Shown: piece by piece, positions 50,517 to 58,826 of the stretch
How the letters are laid out: each line of letters opens with the position of its first letter
Numbering within the stretch: position 1 is the first letter of the stretch
Assembly: GCF_900109945.1 (NCBI RefSeq)
Contig: NZ_FOBX01000003.1
Coordinates: 558,001-622,000, forward strand
Length of the DNA: 64,000 nt
Direction: 5' to 3'
Source: Bradyrhizobium sp. OK095
GTDB lineage: Bacteria; Pseudomonadota; Alphaproteobacteria; Rhizobiales; Xanthobacteraceae
The notes under the pieces: generated by a model
Told to the model about the DNA's origin: nothing
Seen by the model: only the letters and a program-made list of their open reading frames with translations
Databases searched by the model: none
Position numbers and translations under genes: made by a program

Positions 50517-50867
50517 TTGGCGACGCTCATGCGGTCGGGGCGCGATGTGATCGGGGCCCTGTTGACTCTCGCAGCCGTCGCCGCGCTGACGACGGTCGCG
50601 TCCGCGCAAAATCTCGATGCCGGCAAGCCGGCCGAAAAGCTGTTTGCCGACGGTTGCGCGACCTGCCATCGCAGCCCGCGCGGTCTTGCCAAGGGGCGCA
50701 TGAGCCTGACGCTGTCCTGGTTCCTGACGGACCATTACGCGACCAGTTCCGACACCGCCAAGGCGCTCGCCGCATATCTGCAGTCTGTCGACGGACCGCC
50801 GCCGCGTGCCCCGGCGAAGTCCGGTGCAAAGCCGTCCAAATCCGCGCCGCGTCCGCCAAAGCCGTGA
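50517..50867 (+). CDS. Small exported protein with one cytochrome c heme motif
   Basis: A 116-residue precursor with a signal peptide (cut near ASAQN) and one c-type heme motif CATCH near residue 48. A methionine in KGRMSL could be the sixth ligand. The C-terminal 25 residues are Pro/Lys/Ala-rich and basic. It is a small mono-heme cytochrome c-like protein. The start is TTG at 50517 with AGGGGA upstream, or ATG at 50529. A second CxxCH protein is encoded 225 bp downstream. Confidence 0.82.
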   Translation: MATLMRSGRDVIGALLTLAAVAALTTVASAQNLDAGKPAEKLFADGCATCHRSPRGLAKGRMSLTLSWFLTDHYATSSDTAKALAAYLQSVDGPPPRAPAKSGAKPSKSAPRPPKP

Positions 50868-51091
50868 CAAGCCGCTAGTCACCGCCCGCGACGATCGCGC
50901 ACGTCCATCTCTTCAATCAAAAATAGAATGATTGTAGAGACCACTGAGAGGTGGTATTAAACCTCAAGTAGTTTAAGTCACGAGAGCAACCGAGGCGTCC
51001 CGTCGGACATATCTCGGAATTTGGTCGCACATCACATTTTGAGCTCGGGCGGGAGACGGGGCGGTTGAGCTCGTATCCGTGAGGACCTCCC

Positions 51092-52702
51092 ATGAAGCAT
51101 TGGCAGTCTTTGGCCCTGATGCCGCTCGCGATCGCCGTGGCGATGCTGGCGGCGCCGTTGCGGCCCGCCGCGCAAACGCAAAGCCCTCAGCCGCAAGCCG
51201 CTGCACCGCCCTACATTCCGCAGGCCAAATTCTGCGCCAATGGCAGCAATGGGCTGTGCGCGATCGTGCCGGCTTATATCGGGCCCGATCCCGTGCTGAG
51301 CCAGACGCAGGGCTATAACGGCCTCTACGGCCAGCCGCCGCAGAGCGAAAAGGCGGATGCGCAATCGCCGTTCGACAACATGGCCTGGCAGATGTTCGTC
51401 GCGCTCAACTGGGTCGCGAGCGGCGTCAAGGACCCGGCGGCGCAGGGGCTGACGCAGCCGGGCCGGCGGGTCTGGCAGACCTATCCGACTGTGTCTTCGC
51501 TGTTCGGCAATGCGCCTGTCATCGCCGGCTGCCCGCAGGCGCTGGCCTTCCCGATCTTCCATATCGGTTCGGACGGCAAGGGCCAGCCGAAGCCGAACAA
51601 CGAGGAATATCTGCAGGCCGCGACCAACAAGCCGCTGATCGACGTCAACGGCAACTGGACGCTGTTCGAGCGGCGCGTCAACGAGATCGAGGCGCAATAT
51701 CTGCGCGCGCCGGGCGGCCAGAAGTCACAGACGCTGACGACCAAGGCCGGACAGCTCAATTTCATCAAGAGCAATCCCGGCGGTGCCGAGTTCACGTCGT
51801 CGGCCACGGTGCCCGATGGCACCAATGGTTCGATCGAGATCAAGGCGTCCTGGCGCATCCTCGATCCGTCCAAGGATGATCCGTCAAAATTCTTCACGCA
51901 GAACATCCTGCTTGCGGTGTCCGGCGATCTCGTGCGTGACGGCGGTCCGTTCTGCCGCAGCGAGCGCGTGGGGCTCGTCGGCATGCACATCCTCGAGCGC
52001 AATCCGGTCGACAAGAACAATCCGGCACTGCGGCCGCAATGGATCTGGGCGACGTTCGAGCATGTCGACAACGCGCCGCTCGCAAACGCTCCGTGCAATG
52101 TCGCGGATGGCTGCGGGACCGACAAGGCCACGAACTGGATCAACCAGCCGAGCTGCGGGCCGGCAACTGCAGCGCCAGGATCGCATTTCTCGTTCTTCAA
52201 CACCGCTGCGCCGTCGGGCCTCGGCACCAATATCGCGCCGCAATCGCCCGGAATCAGCAAGACGACATTCCCGTGGAATCCGCGCAAGCCGTACGCGCAA
52301 GGCGGCACGACCAGCGCGACCGCGCAGCCGCAGGCCGTGCGCTGCTGGCGAATCTACCCGACCACGAGCACCCTCAACGAGCAGTGGCGGATGGCGCTCG
52401 GCTCGCTCAAGAGCGTGTTTGGGAATTACATGCTGGTCGGCACGCAATGGGGCGGCAATGTCGAGCCGCCGACGCCGCCGAATCCGGTTCCGTTCAATGC
52501 CGTGCCGGGCATGCTCTCCAACATGACGCTCGAGACTTACATCCAGAACTATCTCGACAATGGTGCCGCAGGTCCGGGCTCATGCGTGAGCTGCCACAAT
52601 TTTGCGACGCTCGTGGACAACAAGACCTCGGCGAATTTCAGCTTCCTGCCGGGTATCGTGGATTCGAATTCGCTACGCGCCAAGATCAAGACGGCGCCGT
52701 GA
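51092..52702 (+). CDS. Large exported protein with a C-terminal heme c motif
   Basis: A 536-residue precursor with a signal peptide (residues 1-28, cut near AAQTQ). The bulk has no motif I recognise; it is rich in Asn, Gly, Pro and aromatic residues, with NMAWQMFVALNWVASG near residue 95 as a distinctive segment. Several cysteines are spaced along the chain. The C-terminal 60 residues hold one CVSCH heme-binding motif (near 498) followed by NFATLVDN. Heme c attachment in the periplasm is likely. TGAGGA lies 8 bp before the ATG. Confidence 0.8.
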   Translation: MKHWQSLALMPLAIAVAMLAAPLRPAAQTQSPQPQAAAPPYIPQAKFCANGSNGLCAIVPAYIGPDPVLSQTQGYNGLYGQPPQSEKADAQSPFDNMAWQMFVALNWVASGVKDPAAQGLTQPGRRVWQTYPTVSSLFGNAPVIAGCPQALAFPIFHIGSDGKGQPKPNNEEYLQAATNKPLIDVNGNWTLFERRVNEIEAQYLRAPGGQKSQTLTTKAGQLNFIKSNPGGAEFTSSATVPDGTNGSIEIKASWRILDPSKDDPSKFFTQNILLAVSGDLVRDGGPFCRSERVGLVGMHILERNPVDKNNPALRPQWIWATFEHVDNAPLANAPCNVADGCGTDKATNWINQPSCGPATAAPGSHFSFFNTAAPSGLGTNIAPQSPGISKTTFPWNPRKPYAQGGTTSATAQPQAVRCWRIYPTTSTLNEQWRMALGSLKSVFGNYMLVGTQWGGNVEPPTPPNPVPFNAVPGMLSNMTLETYIQNYLDNGAAGPGSCVSCHNFATLVDNKTSANFSFLPGIVDSNSLRAKIKTAP

Positions 52703-52706
52703 GGCA

Positions 52707-52726
52707 ACCTGTAGCCCGGATGGAGC
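52707..52726. repeat. Half copy of GTAGCCCGGAT repeat
   Basis: A 20-bp exact match to 5828-5847 (ACCTGTAGCCCGGATGGAGC). The right half of the palindrome is missing, and the sequence passes directly into the 3' end of the TetR gene. Confidence 0.7.
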
Positions 52727-52728
52727 CG

Positions 52729-53298
52729 TTACGCTCGCCGATAAGTCTGCGCAATCAGTCGGTCGTGCACCGCGCGCAAATCCGCGCTCATCCGCGTCTG
52801 TCCCGTCGTGACAAAGGACAGCCACGCGCCGTCGGCGGCGAGCCGCACGACATGAAGCTCGGGCGCGGCGTCGGTGGCGCGATGACGTTTCAGGCGCGCC
52901 TTCATCCAGTCGTTCCAGAGCCGGCGCAGTGACGGGTCGGTGACCACGACCATGCTCAGCGCCGCCCAAGGCGTGGCGAAACCGAACGCGCTGCCGGTGA
53001 ACACCGCATTGACATAGGCGCGCGTAAAACTGCCGCGCGGCTTGGGGTCGGCTTCAACGGCGGCGTCGATCTCGGCATCGACGCGGGCAAGCAGGTCGGC
53101 GAACAGCCCCTCGATCAGCGCTTGCTTGCTCGAAAAATGATGAAACAGCCCGCCCTTGGTGACGCCGGCCGCTGCCGCCACCGCCTGTACCGTGACGCCG
53201 GAGACGCCGTGGTCCATGGCAATCGCAGCTGCGTGGTCGAGCAGGGCGCGCCGGACCTGCTCGGGCTGCTTGGCGCGGGTATAGGCGCTGGCCGGCAT
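52729..53298 (-). CDS. TetR-family regulator of the SMR pump
   Basis: This 189-residue repressor has the TetR helix-turn-helix: AAAIAMDHGVSGVTVQAVAA and AGVTKGGLFHHFSSKQALIE. The C-terminal half is helical and contains YVNAVFTGSAFGFATPW, probably the ligand pocket. Its ATG overlaps the stop of the SMR gene as TGATG, so the two are translated from one message. A dyad upstream of the SMR gene is the likely operator, giving feedback control. QacR-like detection of cationic drugs is plausible. Confidence 0.9.
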   Translation of the reverse strand: MPASAYTRAKQPEQVRRALLDHAAAIAMDHGVSGVTVQAVAAAAGVTKGGLFHHFSSKQALIEGLFADLLARVDAEIDAAVEADPKPRGSFTRAYVNAVFTGSAFGFATPWAALSMVVVTDPSLRRLWNDWMKARLKRHRATDAAPELHVVRLAADGAWLSFVTTGQTRMSADLRAVHDRLIAQTYRRA

Positions 53299-53642
53299 CA
53301 ATGCGCCGTCGTCTGCGAGAACAGGTTGATGACCACGACCCCTGAGACGATCAGCCCAATGCCGACGAATGCCGCGGCGTCCAGCATCTGGCGGAACAAC
53401 ACGAAGGAAACGGTCGCGGTCAGGATGATGCCGACGCCGCCCCAGATCGCATAGGCGATGCTCAGCGGAATGACCCGGATCGCCACCGACAGCGCATAGA
53501 ACGAGGCGACATAGAACAGCACCATGGCGAGTGTCGGCCACGGCCGCGTGAACTGCGCGGATTGCTGCAGGAAGGCGGACGCCGTCACCTCGAAAACGAT
53601 GGCGAGGGCAAGAGCTGCGTAGGCATTGAAGGCGGAGGTCAT
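53298..53642 (-). CDS. SMR-family multidrug efflux protein (EmrE-like)
   Basis: This 114-residue inner-membrane protein has four membrane helices. The membrane-embedded glutamate is in AIVFEVTASAF (residue 16), as in EmrE, and the loop VIPLSIAYAIWGGVGIILTA holds the family signature near 60-80. SMR proteins exchange protons for quaternary ammonium compounds, dyes or guanidinium as dimers. ATG 53642 gives the normal family length; a longer frame upstream runs through the operator. It is coupled to the downstream TetR gene. Confidence 0.92.
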   Translation of the reverse strand: MTSAFNAYAALALAIVFEVTASAFLQQSAQFTRPWPTLAMVLFYVASFYALSVAIRVIPLSIAYAIWGGVGIILTATVSFVLFRQMLDAAAFVGIGLIVSGVVVINLFSQTTAH

Positions 53643-53669
53643 GACAAGCTCAGGCGTAGCACGCGAAAG

Positions 53670-53687
53670 ATACCGCGCGGTAGGTAT
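53670..53687. promoter_or_regulatory. Candidate operator for the SMR-TetR operon
   Basis: TACCGCGCGGTA (53671-53682) is a perfect 12-bp palindrome, and ATACC/GGTAT (53670-53687) forms a second overlapping dyad. It lies 28 bp upstream of the SMR start codon, inside the probable promoter. Confidence 0.7.
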
Positions 53688-53774
53688 GTTTAGCACGCAG
53701 AACATGGCTTTTGTCGGGGAGGAAATATCACGTGTGAGTGACGAGCCTGCGACAGGCGCGGAACGCCGCACGAA

Positions 53775-53802
53775 GCCGCCGTGCGATGAATCGTGCGGCG
53801 GC
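53775..53802 (-). terminator. Hairpin downstream of O-methyltransferase gene
   Basis: The 13-bp arms GCCGCCGTGCGAT and ATCGTGCGGCGGC (G-T pairs included) surround GA. It lies 31 bp past the methyltransferase stop on the minus strand. A run of nine G (53806-53814) lies next to it. Confidence 0.45.
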
Positions 53803-53833
53803 TCCGGGGGGGGGCGCAGCTGTTCGTGCGGCG

Positions 53834-54523
53834 TCAGTTGATTCGCACCGAGAGTTCGACGTCCTCGGCAAATGGCGTGGACATATAGCCGCTTCCGGGT
53901 GCGCGCACCCGCGCCAGATAGTCGGGGCTGTCGTCGGCGTTGTCGGCAACGATGATTGCGCCCGGCCTGAGATGGCCTTCGACCAGATCCAGGATCTCAG
54001 GGTAGAGCGCCTTGGCGCCGTCGAGCAGCACGAGATCGATCGTCTCAGGCAGATCGGCGCTGAGCGTGTTCAGCGCATCGCCTTCGCGGATTTCGACGAG
54101 ATCGATCAGTCCGCCCGCCGACAGGTTCTCCCGCGCCCGCGCCGCCTTGGAGGGCTCGAACTCGCTGGTGATGAGGCGGCCACCGCCATTGTCGCGTAAG
54201 CCCGCAGCAAGGTGCAGGGTCGAGATGCCGAATGACGTGCCGAACTCGACGATCGTTCTGGCCCGCGAGCTGCGCGCGAGCATGTAGAGCAGGTGACCCG
54301 TCTCGCGCGAGACCGCGAGTGGGTCGTCCTTCAGGAGTCCATAGAGCTCCGCGTAATCGGTCTTGCTCCGCATCATCCGCGTCACCCGCGTCCGGTCTGC
54401 GTCGGACAGGTTGGCGACGGCGGCCTGCGTTGCGCCGCGCGCGGCTTCTGCCTCGAGGAACAGGCGATCCAGCAGCGGTGCAAGTGATGTGATGGCAAGC
54501 GAAGTCATAGTCGGGGTGGTCAT
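53834..54523 (-). CDS. O-methyltransferase-like SAM-dependent methyltransferase
   Basis: This 229-residue class I methyltransferase resembles the COMT/DUF1442-like O-methyltransferases. The SAM-binding loop is TIVEFGTSFGISTLHLA near residue 82. The acidic residue of strand 2 is in LITSEFEP, and IDLVLLDGAKALYPEILDL near 155 carries the metal-binding Asp. Substrates are usually catechols or small hydroxylated compounds. ATG 54523 follows GGAGA. It is divergent from a TetR gene with a dyad between them. Confidence 0.9.
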   Translation of the reverse strand: MTTPTMTSLAITSLAPLLDRLFLEAEAARGATQAAVANLSDADRTRVTRMMRSKTDYAELYGLLKDDPLAVSRETGHLLYMLARSSRARTIVEFGTSFGISTLHLAAGLRDNGGGRLITSEFEPSKAARARENLSAGGLIDLVEIREGDALNTLSADLPETIDLVLLDGAKALYPEILDLVEGHLRPGAIIVADNADDSPDYLARVRAPGSGYMSTPFAEDVELSVRIN

Positions 54524-54571
54524 AGGAAGTCTCCACATTCGCGAAAAAGCTGCGCGCTTGCGCTGAGGCCG

Positions 54572-54595
54572 AAATACGACTAATTCGTCGCATTT
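54572..54595. promoter_or_regulatory. Candidate TetR operator between methyltransferase and regulator genes
   Basis: The arms AAATACGAC and GTCGCATTT (one mismatch) flank TAATTC. It lies 49 bp before the methyltransferase start and 26 bp before the TetR start, so it could control both directions. Confidence 0.7.
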
Positions 54596-54620
54596 CCTAT
54601 TCGCATTACCTGGACACGCC

Positions 54621-55265
54621 ATGGCCGACCGTCGAAGCCGTTCAATTTCCTCACGAAAACAGCCGCAACAGGCCCGCTCCAACGAGCTGGTGGCGGCCAT
54701 TCTGGACGCCGCTGTTCAGGTCCTGGCGAAGGAGGGCGCGCAGCGTTTCACCACGGCGCGGGTGGCTGAGCGGGCCGGGGTGAGCGTCGGATCGCTCTAC
54801 CAATATTTTCCGAACAAGGCGGCGATCCTGTTCCGGCTCCAGAGCGACGAGTGGCGGGGAACGAGCGAGCTTTTGCGCGGCATTCTCGCGGACCGGACGA
54901 AGCCGCCACTGGTGCGGCTGCGCGCATTGGTCCATGCCTTCATTCGTTCGGAATGCGAGGAGGCTGCGATCCGCGGCGCGCTCAGTGACGCCGCACCGCT
55001 CTATCGCGACGCGCCTGAGGCGCAGGACGCGCGAGCAGCTGGCGAGGGCATTGTCGCGGCCTTCATGCGGGAGGCATTGCCAAAAGCCCCGGATGCGACG
55101 CGCATGCTCGCCGGCGCGCTGATCAAGACGACGCTGAGCGAGGTCGGCAAAAGGTTCTCGGAGACGCCGCGCAACGAGGCGGAGATCGCGCGTCATGCCG
55201 ACGGGATGGCCGACATGTTCTGCGCCTATCTCGGCGAGCTTGCTGGGCGCCGAAATCATTCCTGA
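54621..55265 (+). CDS. TetR-family transcriptional regulator
   Basis: This 214-residue regulator has a basic N-terminal tail (MADRRSRSISSRKQPQQARS). The helix-turn-helix is FTTARVAERAGVSVGSLYQY then FPNKAAILFRLQ (residues 42-75), a typical TetR domain. The C-terminal helical part resembles the TetR_C_39-like group of alphaproteobacteria. It is divergent from the O-methyltransferase gene, with a dyad in the 97-bp gap. The inducer is unknown. Confidence 0.92.
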   Translation: MADRRSRSISSRKQPQQARSNELVAAILDAAVQVLAKEGAQRFTTARVAERAGVSVGSLYQYFPNKAAILFRLQSDEWRGTSELLRGILADRTKPPLVRLRALVHAFIRSECEEAAIRGALSDAAPLYRDAPEAQDARAAGEGIVAAFMREALPKAPDATRMLAGALIKTTLSEVGKRFSETPRNEAEIARHADGMADMFCAYLGELAGRRNHS

Positions 55266-55357
55266 CATCCGCGTTTGCGGGCCAATATCGTTTCTGATCT
55301 GGCCGGATCATGAGTTAGCCTCGGCTCGTCGTCCATCCAGCCATCGAGCGCCGCGCC

Positions 55358-55999
55358 ATGCATGTCCTCCGTCCCCAGTTCCGCATCGAGGAGCAGCGCG
55401 CGCTGGAATTCGCAGGTCAGCGCGGTTTCGGCATGATCGTGGCGGCGGATGAGCGCGGCCCGCGTGCCTCGCATGTGCCGTTCGTGCTGGCCGAGCGCGA
55501 TGGCCGCGCCATCGTGCAGATCCATTTCACGGCCAAAAATCCGCTCGTGCCGCTCGCGGACGGCACCAGGCGCTTCCTGCTGATCGTTGCCGGCGACGAT
55601 GCCTACATTTCCAATGACTGGTATGCTTCGCGCGACAATGTCTCGACCTGGCTCTACGAGGCGGTGCATCTGTCGGGCGTCGCGCATCCGCGCGAGCTGG
55701 ATGAGAATCGCGGCCATGGCGATGCGCTGCTTGCGGTCTCCGAGGCGCGTTTGCCGAAGCAGCCCTGGGACCTCGCTCAGATGGAGCCGGACAAGCGCGA
55801 GACCATGTTGGCCGCGATCCGTGTCATCGATCTCGCGGTGGACAGCGTCGAGGGGCAGGCCAAGCTCAACCAGCACAAGAGCGATGCGGATCATGTCGCG
55901 GTCGCGGGCCGGTTGGCGCGGTCGGAGGAGACTGGACACCGGCGGCTGGCGCGAAAGATGCAGGCGCTGCGGCCGGGGCTTGGGTATGATTTTTCGTGA
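55358..55999 (+). CDS. PaiB-like FMN-binding protein
   Basis: This 213-residue protein belongs to the PaiB/FMN-binding split-barrel family (negative regulator of sporulation and protease in Bacillus). Features are MHVLRPQFRIEEQRALEFAG at the start, SHVPFVL near residue 40, IVQIHFTAKNPL near 50-60 and the C-terminal HKSDADHVAVAGRLA. Members bind FMN or heme; the function in alphaproteobacteria is unclear. It stands 92 bp after the TetR gene and 48 bp before the pyridoxal kinase gene on the same strand. Confidence 0.9.
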   Translation: MHVLRPQFRIEEQRALEFAGQRGFGMIVAADERGPRASHVPFVLAERDGRAIVQIHFTAKNPLVPLADGTRRFLLIVAGDDAYISNDWYASRDNVSTWLYEAVHLSGVAHPRELDENRGHGDALLAVSEARLPKQPWDLAQMEPDKRETMLAAIRVIDLAVDSVEGQAKLNQHKSDADHVAVAGRLARSEETGHRRLARKMQALRPGLGYDFS

Positions 56000-56047
56000 T
56001 TGGGGCTACGCTTGCGTCGCTCAACATTTGACCTTACGGACCTCTGC

Positions 56048-56860
56048 ATGCTCGTGATCTCCATTCAAAGCCAGGTGGTCCACGGCCATGTCGGCAACAG
56101 CGCGGCCGCCTATGCCATGCAGGCGGAGGGCGTGAACGTCGCGGCAGTGCCGACGACGCTTCTGTCGAACCATCCGCGCTATCCGACCTTGCGCGGACGC
56201 GTGCTGGAGACCGAGCTCGTCGCCGATCTCCTCAAGGGCGTCGAGGAACGCGATCTCGTCGATGAGGCCGCGGTGCTGGTGACCGGCTATCTCGGCTCGC
56301 CCGGCAATGCCGCCGTCGTCGCTGATTTTGTCGAGCGAGCCTTGATCCGCAATTCGAAGCTGATCTATCTCTGTGACCCCGTGATCGGCGACGACGGCCG
56401 CGTCTATGTCGCCGACGGCATTTTGGACGTGGTGCGGCACCGGCTGCTGCCGGCCGCCAACCTGACGACGCCGAACCAGTTCGAGCTCGAGCTGCTCTCC
56501 GGCATCACGATTGCCGACGCTGCGGGCCTGCGCGCGGCCTGCACGGCGCTCGCGGGGAGCGGCCGCACCGATGTCGTTGCCACCGGCTGCACGCTCACGG
56601 ACACGCCGGAGGGGCAGGTGGAGACGATCCTGTGCGCGGATGGCCAACTGTCGCGCTTTGCGACGCCGCGCCTGCCGATCCGCCCCTCAGGCACTGGCGA
56701 TCTCCTCACCGGCCTGATTGCGGCGCATCTGGCCAAGGGCAAGGCGATGGAGGCGGCGGTGCGGCTCGCAGTCGAAACCATTTTTGCGGTGCTGGTGCGC
56801 ACGCAGGAAGCAGGGACAGCCGAGATGCGCCTCGTGCCGCTGCCGGCGCGGAAGCAGTAA
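56048..56860 (+). CDS. pdxY: Pyridoxal kinase
   Basis: This enzyme phosphorylates pyridoxal in the vitamin B6 salvage route. The 270-residue protein has the ribokinase-type fold with ISIQSQVVHGHVGNSAAAYA at the N-terminus, the YLCDPVIGDDG motif near residue 120, and RPSGTGDLLTGLIAAHL near 215-232, which binds ATP and carries the catalytic Asp. PdxY is usually about 285 residues, slightly longer. ATG 56048 is the start. It may share a transcript with the PaiB-like gene upstream. Confidence 0.92.
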   Translation: MLVISIQSQVVHGHVGNSAAAYAMQAEGVNVAAVPTTLLSNHPRYPTLRGRVLETELVADLLKGVEERDLVDEAAVLVTGYLGSPGNAAVVADFVERALIRNSKLIYLCDPVIGDDGRVYVADGILDVVRHRLLPAANLTTPNQFELELLSGITIADAAGLRAACTALAGSGRTDVVATGCTLTDTPEGQVETILCADGQLSRFATPRLPIRPSGTGDLLTGLIAAHLAKGKAMEAAVRLAVETIFAVLVRTQEAGTAEMRLVPLPARKQ

Positions 56861-56864
56861 CCGT

Positions 56865-58154
56865 TCAGGTCGCGCGCTTGCCGGCCGATTGCGCCGACTT
56901 CTGCGGCTTGGCCGGGCTCTTCTGCTCACGCGCCGCCTGTGCCTTCGGCGGCTTGGCGCTCGCCACAGCCCGAATCTTCTTCGACTTGACGCTGGTGGCT
57001 TCCTTGGTGACAGCGCCACGCTTCGAGATGTATTCCGCGCCGTCGATGGGGCCGACATGCGGCGGATCGCGGCCGAGATAGGGCCGGCCGATGCCGAGCG
57101 CCTTGCCATTGGTGTCGACCCATTTCCACAGCACCTCGGTCGAGACCCAGCGTTGCGCGCGGTTGTTGCCGGCGGTCGAGACGATGTCGGCCGCCATGCC
57201 GTGGCCGTAGCCGCCGCGCGTGCTGCCGCCATGATAGGAGCGGTCGGACGCCGCCTTCAGGCCGCTCGCGATCGACTGGCGATAATCGTCGCGGAACGCG
57301 CTGGTGATGCCCGGCGAGAGGCCGGCGGCCTCAGCTGCGAGCAGCGTGCGAAACAGTTTCTGCTTGAAGCTGCGATCCATGCCGCCGATCACGTAGTCCA
57401 TCATCGCCTTGCCGGCGTGCTCGGCCGCCTTGGGATCCTTCCAGCCAAAATCCTCGTCGACGAGTTTTGTGAAGCTGCGCATCACCGTGACCATCTTGCC
57501 TTTGCGCTTGACGGTGACGGCGCGGCGGTCCTCGACCTTGATCGAGTCTTCCTTGGGCGTGCGCTGGTAGAGCGCCCAGAGATAGCGGTCGATGCAGGCG
57601 TCCATGACGAAACATTCGTCGAGCACCGCGACGGTGTCGGCGGACGGCGACGCCTTGCTCGCGACAGCGGCCGGTCCGCTCGCGATGGAAGCGGGCGACA
57701 GCGCATCCGTCGTCACGATCTCGGTGGGGTCAGCGGAGGCGAGTTTTATCGCGGGCTCCGATGCCGGTGCTGCCTCGCTGACGGCGGCTTCCGGCTCGGG
57801 CGAAATCTGCGGTGCCGGCGGCGCTTCCGCCGGCAAGATCAGTGCCGGATCGGCGGATGCGAGCTTGATCGCAGGGGTGGGGGCTTCGGGCACCGATTCA
57901 ACGGGCGCTGGCGTTGCGGCGACTGCAGCCGCGATGTCGGCTGTCAGCGCGATGCCATCCTCGATGGCCGCGGCGCGCGGAACGTCGGCGAGCTCGAGAC
58001 GGCTGACATCTTTCGCGCGCGAGACGGCGGCCGCATTGGCGCCGCTGCTCTCGATGAGAGCTGGAGCGTAAGCCGACAGAGAGAGTGCCAGCCAGCCGGC
58101 CATGACGGCCGAGGGGCACGAGACTGCCACCAGAAGAGACCGCCGATCATTCAT
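56865..58154 (-). CDS. Exported M15-like peptidase protein with low-complexity linker
   Basis: A 429-residue protein with an N-terminal signal anchor (residues 10-27). A long Ala/Pro/Ser-rich linker (30-170) repeats AIKLASADP twice. A folded domain of about 200 residues holds SAFRDDYRQ, HGGSTRGGYGHGMAADIV with His and Asp, and DPPHVGPIDG with a further His. This is the zinc-ligand layout of VanY/M15 D,D-carboxypeptidase-like enzymes. The C-terminal 50 residues are Lys/Ala-rich. It is probably a peptidoglycan hydrolase in the periplasm. ATG 58154 follows GGAGG. Confidence 0.82.
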   Translation of the reverse strand: MNDRRSLLVAVSCPSAVMAGWLALSLSAYAPALIESSGANAAAVSRAKDVSRLELADVPRAAAIEDGIALTADIAAAVAATPAPVESVPEAPTPAIKLASADPALILPAEAPPAPQISPEPEAAVSEAAPASEPAIKLASADPTEIVTTDALSPASIASGPAAVASKASPSADTVAVLDECFVMDACIDRYLWALYQRTPKEDSIKVEDRRAVTVKRKGKMVTVMRSFTKLVDEDFGWKDPKAAEHAGKAMMDYVIGGMDRSFKQKLFRTLLAAEAAGLSPGITSAFRDDYRQSIASGLKAASDRSYHGGSTRGGYGHGMAADIVSTAGNNRAQRWVSTEVLWKWVDTNGKALGIGRPYLGRDPPHVGPIDGAEYISKRGAVTKEATSVKSKKIRAVASAKPPKAQAAREQKSPAKPQKSAQSAGKRAT

Positions 58155-58465
58155 GATCCCTGCCTCCAAAAGGTTCTCACCGAACCAGTTTGCACAGCTA
58201 GCTTACGCGGTGCGTCCATTGTTCGGAGGACGATGTGGCGGCGCAATGGCGCAATTCGGCAAAAACGGGCTTTTCGGGCAGGTGTTGCCCGCGGGCAACG
58301 CGAGTTCCACTGCGGTTCCAGGAGGCCGGCAACGTCTGAAAAGGCCGGCAAATACAGCGTTCATTGTCGTCAAATTGAAGTGGCTGGATTTACTCAATCT
58401 TGGATTGTGGTCTGGCATTTCTCTCGTGCCGGCAATGTCCGGTAGAACTGGGAAGGACGCGAGTC
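58155..58465. other. Intergenic region with a perfect 16-bp palindrome
   Basis: This 311-bp divergent gap has no supported gene. It contains GTTGCCCGCGGGCAAC (58284-58299), a perfect 16-bp palindrome, 182 bp before the Flp pilin start and 130 bp before the M15-like start. It may be an operator. Confidence 0.5.
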
Positions 58466-58636
58466 GTGAAATTGAAATGCCTGTTGGCCGAATTTGCCGC
58501 CGATGAATCCGGCGCCACCGCGATCGAATACGGCCTGATCGCAGCGGGCATCGCGCTCGCCATCATCGAGATCATCTACGCGCTCGGCACCAATCTCGTG
58601 GCAAAGCTGCAAGCGCTGGCGACGGCGCTGAAATAG
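58466..58636 (+). CDS. Flp/Fap-family type IVb pilin
   Basis: A 56-residue prepilin. After a short leader (VKLKCLLAEFAADESG) comes the prepilin peptidase site and the conserved ATAIEYGLIAAGIALAII helix with the Glu-Tyr pair of Flp pilins. The start is GTG at 58466 with AAGGA upstream. Flp pilins form tight-adherence (Tad) pili, but no cpa/tad assembly genes are in the window, so it depends on a locus elsewhere. Confidence 0.92.
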   Translation: MKLKCLLAEFAADESGATAIEYGLIAAGIALAIIEIIYALGTNLVAKLQALATALK

Positions 58637-58826
58637 GGCGGAGCGCTCGATCCCTCGCGTCCGGAGGCCTGGAGTGCTGAGGTCGCGCTGGGCCGCGCGC
58701 AACTCGTTGTGACAGTTAACCATTGCGCCCATGCGCGGGGCGCGATGTTGCGATGCAGCAATGCATGTCGCAATGCAGCAAATCAGGCTTAAATGTGCTC
58801 CGAGACTTACCTTTGGAGCATCACCA

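Noticed and set aside
58740-58790. Direct repeats around GCGATGCAGCA and CGCAATGCAGCA
   Set aside because: Only two imperfect short units; too weak to call a repeat or an operator.
58731-58826. Upstream extension of the small exported protein at 58827
   Set aside because: The extension would hide the signal peptide behind a Cys-rich leader; the ATG at 58827 has a good ribosome site.
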